In this document: positions 1 to 4,859 of the stretch, in pieces
Layout: every line of letters begins with the position of its first letter
Position numbering within the stretch: position 1 is the first letter of the stretch
Assembly: GCA_905235425.1 (NCBI GenBank)
Contig: CAJOKY010000072.1
Location: 1 to 9,442, forward strand
DNA: 9,442 nucleotides
Source of the DNA: an uncultured Selenomonadaceae bacterium
Lineage (GTDB): Bacteria > Bacillota > Negativicutes > Selenomonadales > Selenomonadaceae
Reading direction: 5' to 3'
The notes under the pieces: generated by a model
Database searches by the model: none
The model's input: only the letters and a program-made list of their open reading frames with translations
Told to the model about the DNA's origin: nothing
Program-made: the position numbers and the translations under genes

Positions 1-81
1 GTCCACGCCCTAAAAACGCCCATTCAGGGCGTTTTCTTGACGGGCTTCCGAATCCATCCGTGAGTAAACTCACGCACCAAA
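1..81. repeat. 81-bp direct repeat, copy 1
   Basis: Identical, base for base, to positions 143-223, giving a 142-bp period; the left end may run past the window edge. Each copy holds a terminator-like hairpin (AAAACGCCC/GGGCGTTTT) and a second small hairpin (GTGAGT/ACTCAC). Copy 1 is followed by a unique stretch with another hairpin (GCCTTG/CAAGGC, 90-106). On the minus strand both copies stay open in the same frame, reading through SLLTDGFGSPSRKRPEW; in copy 2 an ATG at 239 would give a 38-residue ORF ending at 123. I treat this as an intergenic repeat, not a proven gene. Confidence 0.85.
13..35 (+). terminator. Terminator-like hairpin in repeat copy 1
   Basis: AAAACGCCC (13-21) pairs perfectly with GGGCGTTTT (27-35) around a five-base loop ATTCA. 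The T-run is part of the stem and a C follows. It is nearly symmetric, so it could act on transcripts from either side. The gene it would end lies outside the window. Confidence 0.55.
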
Positions 82-142
82 GCGAGGAAGCCTTGCCGAG
101 CAAGGCGCGGCGCGCACTTTATTCAATGCGAACAAAGTTGAA

Positions 143-223
143 GTCCACGCCCTAAAAACGCCCATTCAGGGCGTTTTCTTGACGGGCTTCCGAATCCATC
201 CGTGAGTAAACTCACGCACCAAA
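143..223. repeat. 81-bp direct repeat, copy 2
   Basis: Perfect second copy of the repeat at 1-81. Sequence outside the repeat differs on the right side (AACAAAAAGACAGG here against GCGAGGAAGCC in copy 1), so 223 is the true right boundary of identity. The perfect identity suggests recent duplication or gene conversion. Confidence 0.85.
155..177 (+). terminator. Terminator-like hairpin in repeat copy 2
   Basis: Same nine-base-pair stem and ATTCA loop as at 13-35, carried by the second repeat copy, so the left edge of the window has two terminators in tandem. Confidence 0.5.
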
Positions 224-430
224 ACAAAAAGACAGGCATTAGTGCTGTTCCATTAGGGATTTTACAAAAAATTAAAATTCAATGGTAATTGCACTTTCAA
301 GCGGTCAACAAATAGGATTTGGATTTCATTCCAAGTCCTTTTTGTTTGCGCAGAAAACGGTCAATTTTCATTGCCGTAAAATAGACCGCTAAATTTTTTT
401 TAAAAAAACAAAAAAAATACGCAAAATATA
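224..430. other. Intergenic stretch without a convincing gene
   Basis: AT-rich sequence between the repeats and the tetR promoter. It holds one clear terminator (314-347) and an outer pair AGCGGTC (300-306) / GACCGCT (384-390) followed by eight T (394-401). CGGTCAA occurs twice (303-308 region and 358-364). A 36-codon ATG frame at 282-392 lacks a good ribosome site and resembles nothing I know. Confidence 0.6.
314..347 (+). terminator. Rho-independent terminator
   Basis: AGGATTTGGA (314-323) pairs with TCCAAGTCCT (330-339) over ten positions with one G-U, loop TTTCAT, followed by TTTTTGTTT. It would stop rightward transcription coming from left of the window and insulates the tetR promoter. 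Confidence 0.8.
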
Positions 431-459
431 TTGACATTGTGTCAGATAATAGTTATAAT
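431..459 (+). promoter_or_regulatory. Consensus sigma-70/sigma-A promoter of the tetR cluster
   Basis: TTGACA (431-436) and TATAAT (454-459) are both perfect consensus hexamers at the optimal 17-bp spacing. The expected start of transcription is near 466, giving a leader of about 35 nt before the ATG at 501. With such a strong promoter, repression is presumably needed; the palindromes over the -35 and the start site fit this. Confidence 0.85.
432..444. promoter_or_regulatory. Palindromic operator 1, over the -35 box
   Basis: TGACA-TTG-TGTCA, a perfect inverted repeat with three-base centre. It overlaps the -35 hexamer. The same 16-base block TTGACA(T/G)TGTGTCAGA recurs at 464-479. Binding by the TetR-family protein encoded next is inferred from the usual autoregulation of this family. 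Confidence 0.75.
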
Positions 460-464
460 ATAAT

Positions 465-477
465 TGACAGTGTGTCA
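465..477. promoter_or_regulatory. Palindromic operator 2, at the transcription start
   Basis: TGACA-GTG-TGTCA. Its centre lies 33 bp from that of operator 1, close to three helical turns, so two repressor dimers would sit on the same DNA face. It covers the predicted transcription start. Confidence 0.75.
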
Positions 478-500
478 GAATATTGTAAAGAGGCGGAGTT

Positions 501-1124
501 ATGGCAAGATATGCATCGGAAAAACTGAAGGCAACCAGACGAGATGAGATCATCAATGCGTGTGAAAAACTCTATCAAACGCTATCCTTCAAAGAAATTA
601 CAATGAAGGAGATCAGCGCGGAGACGAGTTTTACTCGGCCGTCCATCTACAATTACTTTCAGACCAAGGAGGAAATATTTCTCGCTCTCTTTGCGCGCGA
701 GTATGATAAATGGATAGCGGATTTAAGTGAAATGTACGAGCAAAACTCCGTTTTATCACCAATTGAATTCGCGGATAAACTTTCCCGCACGATTGAGGAG
801 AGAGAGTTGCTTTTAAGGCTCCTTTCCATGAATATGTACGATATGGAAGAAAACAGCCGAGCAGATGCTCTTGCGGAGTTCAAAAAAAGTTACGGCAATT
901 CGTTGAAGGCGGTTAAACGTTGCCTTGACAAATTTTTTCCGCAGATGGCGGAGCTTGACAAGGAAAATTTTTTGTACGCCTTCTTTCCGTTTGTACACGG
1001 CATTTATCCCTACGCCATTGTCACTGAAAAGCAACGTAACGCTATGGCTGAGGCAGGTACAAATCACGTTTACCATACCGTTTACGAATTGGCTTATAAT
1101 TGCGTAAAAAAATTGTTGGAGTGA
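501..1124 (+). CDS. TetR/AcrR-family transcriptional regulator
   Basis: A 207-residue protein of typical TetR-family length. Residues about 12-58 form the N-terminal helix-turn-helix domain: RRDEIINACEKLY, then ITMKEISAETSFTRPSIYNYF and KTEEIF-like sequence (TKEEIFLAL), which is the classical pattern of the family with the recognition helix ending in the SIYNYF block. The remaining three quarters are a helical ligand/dimerisation domain that I cannot assign to a ligand class. The ATG is preceded by GAGGCGGAG at good spacing. It sits directly downstream of two TGACA-N3-TGTCA palindromes, so autorepression is likely. Only 9 bp separate its stop from the next start, so the flavodoxin-like gene is probably its target and co-transcribed. 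The family is certain; the inducer is unknown. Confidence 0.93.
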   Translation: MARYASEKLKATRRDEIINACEKLYQTLSFKEITMKEISAETSFTRPSIYNYFQTKEEIFLALFAREYDKWIADLSEMYEQNSVLSPIEFADKLSRTIEERELLLRLLSMNMYDMEENSRADALAEFKKSYGNSLKAVKRCLDKFFPQMAELDKENFLYAFFPFVHGIYPYAIVTEKQRNAMAEAGTNHVYHTVYELAYNCVKKLLE

Positions 1125-1133
1125 AAAATAAAT

Positions 1134-1811
1134 TTGGACAGGCGAAAATTTTTGAAGGTAATCTGCGCGGGGGCGGCGACGTTTTTTATAAGCGGTTGCG
1201 GTCTTGCCGGAGTGGAAGATAAAAATAATGATGATAGTAAAGCTCTTGCAAAAAATATTTCTGAAGGTGAAAAAATGAAAATTGTAGTAATTAACAGCAG
1301 TCCACACGCCGAGCGCGATTCTACGTCAAAATATTTGGCGCAAAAATTTTCAGAAGGCGCGCAGTCTAAGGGACATGAAATTTTTACATTCGACGCGGCA
1401 AAAGAGGAAACTAATCCGTGCAAAGGTTGCGACCGTTGCGGTATGGACGGGGATTGTATTTTCCATGACGCCATTGCAGAAAAGCTTATGCCGAAAATGT
1501 TGGAAGCTGATTTACTTGTACTTGTGACGCCGCTTTATTATTACGGTATGTCCGCGCAGTTAAAAACGGTTATTGACAGATTTTATTCACGTACCGGCAG
1601 ACTGCACGGCAAAAAATCTATTCTGCTTGCTACGGCGTGGAATACCGCTGATTGGACATTTACCGCGCTTAAGGCGCATTACGAAACGCTTGTAAGATAC
1701 ATGGAGTGGCAGGACGTAGGTCAAGTTTTGGCGACGGGTTGCGGCTATCGTTCTGCCGTTGAAAATTCCGAGTTCGGCGACACTGCATTTAAAATCGGCG
1801 CCGCCTTGTAA
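1134..1811 (+). CDS. Flavodoxin-like NAD(P)H-dependent FMN oxidoreductase with Tat/lipoprotein leader
   Basis: Residues 49-225 form a flavodoxin-fold FMN reductase: MKIVVINSSPH (48-58, phosphate-binding loop after the first strand), a Cys-rich segment C96-x2-C99-x2-C102 with C108 (NPCKGCDRC), and TPLYYYGMSAQLKTVIDRF (132-150), all typical of iron-sulfur-flavoprotein-like or quinone/nitro reductases of this superfamily. The first 22 residues from a TTG start give MDRRKFLKV, a hydrophobic run and ISGC, i.e. a twin-arginine motif followed by a lipobox with Cys22. This predicts export of a folded, FMN-loaded protein and lipid anchoring. The TTG is 12 nt after GGAG, a rather long spacing. An internal ATG at 1275 with AAGGTG five bases upstream would yield a leaderless 178-residue enzyme. 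The substrate is unknown; the tetR gene immediately upstream suggests induction by a small molecule. Confidence 0.87.
   Translation: MDRRKFLKVICAGAATFFISGCGLAGVEDKNNDDSKALAKNISEGEKMKIVVINSSPHAERDSTSKYLAQKFSEGAQSKGHEIFTFDAAKEETNPCKGCDRCGMDGDCIFHDAIAEKLMPKMLEADLLVLVTPLYYYGMSAQLKTVIDRFYSRTGRLHGKKSILLATAWNTADWTFTALKAHYETLVRYMEWQDVGQVLATGCGYRSAVENSEFGDTAFKIGAAL
1264..1277 (+). promoter_or_regulatory. Possible internal ribosome site and second start of the oxidoreductase
   Basis: AAGGTG (1264-1269), five bases, then ATG (1275-1277). The ATG falls exactly where the flavodoxin domain begins (MKIVVINSS), so the gene could make both an exported and a cytoplasmic form, or the upstream leader may not be used at all. 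Confidence 0.45.
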
Positions 1812-1832
1812 AGCATTTAGGAGGGATTTTTT

Positions 1833-2225
1833 ATGCGCACTGTAAAAAGTAAAAATGAACTTATCGAAAATTTTAAAATTATTGACGAAATGTTGTCATC
1901 AAAAAAAGATCCGGAGTACACATACGCATTAAATTTGATTAAAAATGGGACTTGTTTTGTTGTCTTTCAAAGTGATAACGATACTTACAAATTTTACCCC
2001 AGCAGATTTATAGGATATTTTCAAAATACTATGGATAAGCACGAAAATAACTCTGATAAAGACGGGCGCATTACAAACTCAGCCATAAATGAGATTTTAG
2101 GTTGCAAACCTCAATCAAATGCTGATTTAGAATGTAAATATAAATCGTATTGCGAACAATTGGGTTTTACTGCAAACGCTAAAGGCACCTTCGGTGTACA
2201 ACGTAAATTTTGGAATTTCATATAA
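1833..2225 (+). CDS. Small conserved-looking protein of unknown function
   Basis: A 130-residue protein with a very good ribosome site (TTAGGAGGG, eight bases before the ATG). No signal peptide or membrane segment. Notable is a polar, possibly nucleic-acid-related block at about 51-92: DTYKFYPSRFIGYFQN, H69, N71, KDGRITNSAINEILG, and near the end RKFWNF. I have a weak memory of similar PSRF-GY...KDGR-TN blocks next to HNH-type nucleases or restriction proteins, but no catalytic motif is visible here, so I assign no function. It is richer in A+T and in Lys/Asn than its neighbours and separates the two exported enzymes of the cluster, which suggests later insertion. It starts 21 bp after the oxidoreductase, in the same direction. 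Confidence 0.7.
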   Translation: MRTVKSKNELIENFKIIDEMLSSKKDPEYTYALNLIKNGTCFVVFQSDNDTYKFYPSRFIGYFQNTMDKHENNSDKDGRITNSAINEILGCKPQSNADLECKYKSYCEQLGFTANAKGTFGVQRKFWNFI

Positions 2226-2255
2226 ATCACGGAGATTGTCACCACTTAATTTAAT

Positions 2256-2366
2256 GATGACATCTTAAAAATTATTATTCGCGAATACAAAGACAAACAT
2301 TTTGACGAAGATTATTTTCAGATTAAAATTAAGGCTGAATGTATTACTATTAACCCACTTGATTAA
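2256..2366 (+). pseudogene. Possible remnant of a coding sequence
   Basis: After an in-frame TAA at 2247 this frame stays open for 36 codons to TAA at 2364 and reads like protein (DILKIIIREYKDKHFDEDYF, ending INPLD), but it has no ATG/GTG/TTG start and no ribosome site. AT-rich like the preceding small gene, so it may be a decayed part of the same inserted unit. It could also be chance; the call is weak. Confidence 0.3.
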
Positions 2367-2380
2367 AGGTAAAACGTTTT

Positions 2381-3409
2381 ATGAGAATGAGAAGAAGATC
2401 TTTTTTGAGATTAGCCGGAATTGGCGCCGTTACAATAGCTCTTGGAAGTTTTGGTGCACTTAACTTTACAAGCGCTCCTGTGCGAAAGATAGACTTTCAC
2501 GCCCATGCGATATTGCCTTCGTACGTGGAAGGGCTGAAAAAGTTGGATATAGACGCGCAGTCAGAAGAAGGTTTCCCCCTGCCGAAATGGACAGTAGACG
2601 CGCATTTAAAATTCATGGACGAGGCAGGAATTGATTTTACCGTGTTGTCAATGCCGACGCCGCACATTTACAACAGCGCGGTAGGTGAAAAGGCTGCATG
2701 CGAAGTTGCACGAAAAATTAATAATGAGCTGTACGAACTTTGTAGAATTTATCCCGACAGATTCGGTTTTGTAGCGGTACTGCCCCTGCCCGGCGTAGAA
2801 GGTTCTGTCGAAGAGATACGCTATACAATGTCGACATTGGGCGCATTAGGCGTGAAGGTTGCCAGCAATTCAGACGGCGTTTATTTAGGCGACGAAAGAC
2901 TTGACCCCGTTTTCAAAGAGTTAAATGCCCGCCGCGCACTTGTCATAATGCATCCCAGTCCCGCGCCTGCTCTGCCGCGAATAGACGTTGTTACCGGCAA
3001 AGATATGGATCTTTTTGAATATCCCGCCGATACAACGCGAGCAGTTTTAAATTTATTGGCAAATAAAACTTTGGAAAAATATTCCGAAATAAAATTTATC
3101 GTGCCGCATTGCGGTTCATTTCTGCCGTATATGAAACAGCGGGCAATTACAATGATGTCACCGATAGACATTGAAACAAGCTTGAAAAAAATGTACTTCG
3201 ATTTAGCCGGCGATCCCATGCCGGAGCAGTTGGATATTCTTTTAAAAATTGCTGACGAAAATCACTTAGTTTACGGCAGTGATTATCCCTACAATTCCGC
3301 GCAGATTTTGATTGATAAAAAAAAGGCACTCGACGAGGCATTGGACGAGCGCGGTTTGTACAAAAAAGTTTATGGTGAAAATGCAGAAAAACTTTTGGGC
3401 ATAGTTTAA
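2381..3409 (+). CDS. Tat-exported amidohydrolase of the ACMSD (Amidohydro_2) family
   Basis: A 342-residue metal-dependent hydrolase/decarboxylase. The N-terminus MRMRRRSFLRLAG plus a hydrophobic stretch to about residue 28 is a twin-arginine leader. The metal site of the family is complete: H40-x-H42 on the first strand (DFHAHAIL), H191 (VIMHPSP), H243 (IVPHCGSF) and D301 (YGSDYPY), matching the HxH/H/H/D pattern of aminocarboxymuconate-semialdehyde decarboxylase and related resorcylate decarboxylases. The family removes carboxyl groups or hydrolyses C-N/C-C bonds of aromatic-derived acids; the substrate here cannot be told. AAAGGT lies ten bases before the ATG; the ATG at 2387 is an alternative start that still leaves the RR motif. 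It lies 155 bp behind the small unknown gene, with no terminator visible, so it may share the tetR-controlled transcript. It converges with the next gene across only 16 bp. Confidence 0.9.
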   Translation: MRMRRRSFLRLAGIGAVTIALGSFGALNFTSAPVRKIDFHAHAILPSYVEGLKKLDIDAQSEEGFPLPKWTVDAHLKFMDEAGIDFTVLSMPTPHIYNSAVGEKAACEVARKINNELYELCRIYPDRFGFVAVLPLPGVEGSVEEIRYTMSTLGALGVKVASNSDGVYLGDERLDPVFKELNARRALVIMHPSPAPALPRIDVVTGKDMDLFEYPADTTRAVLNLLANKTLEKYSEIKFIVPHCGSFLPYMKQRAITMMSPIDIETSLKKMYFDLAGDPMPEQLDILLKIADENHLVYGSDYPYNSAQILIDKKKALDEALDERGLYKKVYGENAEKLLGIV

Positions 3410-3425
3410 CTTAAATTTATGTCTG

Positions 3426-4255
3426 CTACCTGTTCCAGCGATAGTGAAATTTGAATATCTCACGTTCATCATTTTTCGGTAATTGATTCTGCATATATTT
3501 CAAAATATCATATTTTAATAAAATATCCCTTCCCAACTCTACGAATTTTTTATTGTCAGAAAAATGTTTAGTCAAATTATCTATAACTTCATCAGATTCA
3601 GTGATAAATTTGGAGATACCCTTAAAAACTTGTGACACAATTTCTGTCGAATTTTTAGATTTCAAGCCGGAATTTTCAGCTCCTTCAATCAGAGCATTAA
3701 CCGCTATTAAAGCATACATTGAACTGCCGAAAATCAAATCACTTGCAAGGCGCATTTCCTCTTCAGAATCCATCTTTATCGTTTTGCCAAATTGTGACAA
3801 GAAAAGTTTAGCCATCATTTCAGAATGGGTAGATTGGATTGAACCAACAGTATATATGCAAATACCTTCACCAATCAGAATCATTTGATTCATAACTCCA
3901 TGAATCACTGAATGTCCCGGAAAATATTTTTCAAGCATATCAATCGTCAAAATATATGTGAAAGAGATAACCAAAGCATCCGCCGGAATTTGTGAATTGA
4001 TTTCTGATATGGTGGCTTCAATATCTGCACCAACAGGAAGTGCAATAATGAGAATTTTGACTTTAGGCAGAAATTCTGCCGGATCGGTAACGGATTTGGC
4101 GTTGTATTGTTCACGCAATTGTGTACAGCGTTCATCGGTTTTACAAGCCACATACCAATCAGCAGGATTTTTTTGAGTTGTTTAGCAATGGCAGTCAGTA
4201 ATAATTCTGTACTGAATCCATCTCCAATGATACCATTTACAACATTATCAGCCAT
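3426..4255 (-). pseudogene. ProC-like NAD(P)-dependent dehydrogenase, frame broken at an A7 run
   Basis: Two overlapping frames join into one 276-residue protein. The N-terminal piece starts at ATG 4255 with GGAGGT seven bases upstream and carries GIIGDGFSTELL, a Rossmann-type GxGxx loop; after AKQLKK it would run into unrelated sequence. One extra A in the seven-A run (plus-strand T at 4168-4174) restores KKNPADWYVACKTDERC and the rest down to TAG at 3426. The body resembles pyrroline-5-carboxylate reductase/ComER: ALPVGADI, GVMNQMILIGEGICIY, then the helical dimer domain FGSSMYALIAVNALIEGAENSGLKS, where ProC has a GSGPAY block. That signature is altered, so it is probably not a housekeeping ProC. 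The break may be real decay, a sequencing slip, or productive slippage on the A run. AT-rich compared with its neighbours. Confidence 0.75.
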
Positions 4256-4279
4256 TCAATAAACCTCCGTATTTTTATA

Positions 4280-4315
4280 TATTTTTTATATTTTTTATAT
4301 TTTTTATATTTTTTG
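4280..4315. repeat. Four tandem 9-bp AT repeats
   Basis: TATTTTTTA repeated four times (last copy ends in G), giving six-base A/T tracts every 9 bp. It lies between the predicted promoter and start codon of the ProC-like gene. Near-helical phasing suggests curved DNA; on the transcript it would be an unstructured A-rich leader. Confidence 0.8.
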
Positions 4316-4316
4316 T

Positions 4317-4346
4317 ATTATAGCAAATTTTTTTTACGAATAGCAA
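4317..4346 (-). promoter_or_regulatory. Likely promoter of the ProC-like gene
   Basis: On the minus strand, TTGCTA (4346-4341) and a perfect TATAAT (4322-4317) are spaced by 18 bp. The transcript would start near 4310 and run through the AT repeats to the ATG at 4255. Confidence 0.5.
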
Positions 4347-4359
4347 ATTTTTTATCGAA
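4321..4359. repeat. Two-copy direct repeat TAGCAAATTTTTT(TT)
   Basis: TAGCAAAT8-ACGAA (4321-4340) is followed at once by TAGCAAAT6-ATCGAA (4341-4359). One copy supplies the -10 edge and the other the -35 of the predicted leftward promoter, so a regulator or just slippage duplication may be responsible. The rest of the 4360-4536 interval shows only a small palindrome, CAACT-TT-AGTTG at 4482-4493, and no convincing promoter for the tautomerase. Confidence 0.6.
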
Positions 4360-4550
4360 CAGCGGCGTAAAACCTATGTGGATATAAACCACCATTGACT
4401 TTTTTCAAACTAACGAATAAAATAAAAACAACGGTTAGACTTCCGATTCAACAAAAATGTTCTTTAAGTAAAAGAAGCTTGCAACTTTAGTTGTAGTCGG
4501 TTCACTTTAAAAATCTGATGTAAATATTTAAATTGCAGGAGGAATTTTTT

Positions 4551-4751
4551 ATGCCGTTAATTTCAATAGACGCGGTTCACCCTACGAAGGAGCAGAAAGA
4601 AAAACTTATTGCGGAGCTTACGAAAACTGCCAGCAACATTTTGGGCGTTGACGAAAAATTTTTCTACGTCCTCGTCAAGGAAAACGATATGGATAATTGG
4701 GGAGTCGGCGGCAAAACTTTGACAAAGTTAATGGCTGACGCTAAAAAGTAA
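4551..4751 (+). CDS. 4-oxalocrotonate tautomerase family protein
   Basis: A 66-residue protein, the usual size of the family, starting MPLISIDAVHP so that Met removal exposes the catalytic N-terminal Pro1. KEQKEKLIAELT is the family helix and NWGVGGK (48-54) matches the FGIGG segment near the C-terminus, with Trp in place of Phe50. By my alignment the two substrate-binding arginines of 4-OT (Arg11, Arg39) are replaced (Pro10 and Tyr38 here), so the canonical oxalocrotonate reaction is doubtful; many such paralogs have unknown substrates. I start at ATG 4551 because AGGAGG (4537-4542) is eight bases upstream; an in-frame TTG at 4533 lies before this site and is not credible. It is monocistronic, ending in a terminator. 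Members of this family and of the ACMSD family occur together in aromatic meta-cleavage pathways, a loose link to the gene at 2381-3409. Confidence 0.9.
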   Translation: MPLISIDAVHPTKEQKEKLIAELTKTASNILGVDEKFFYVLVKENDMDNWGVGGKTLTKLMADAKK

Positions 4752-4782
4752 AATCCCTACGCGATATAAATTTTCAAAAAAT

Positions 4783-4817
4783 AAAAGTCCGTCTCAATTT
4801 TAGAAACGGACTTTTTT
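4783..4817. terminator. Bidirectional rho-independent terminator
   Basis: AAAAGTCCGT (4783-4792) pairs perfectly with ACGGACTTTT (4806-4815) over a 13-nt loop, with T at 4812-4817 rightward and a T-rich tail leftward. It lies between the convergent tautomerase and chemoreceptor genes and can end both. Confidence 0.92.
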
Positions 4818-4859
4818 AATTAAGAATTTATAATGAAATTACATCTGCAAATTAATCTA

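Noticed and set aside
1..223. CRISPR array
   Set aside because: Only two copies, 81 bp long with a 61-bp interval, and containing terminator hairpins; neither repeat nor spacer size fits CRISPR.
282..392. 36-codon ATG frame upstream of tetR
   Set aside because: Weak ribosome site, contains the terminator hairpin at 314-347, and the product has no recognisable feature.
813..1307. 164-codon minus-strand open frame across the tetR gene
   Set aside because: It lies antisense to two well-supported genes, has no ribosome site, and its product is low-complexity and Phe-rich.
4533..4550. Upstream TTG start for the tautomerase
   Set aside because: It would precede the strong AGGAGG site and bury the catalytic Pro1 behind extra residues.
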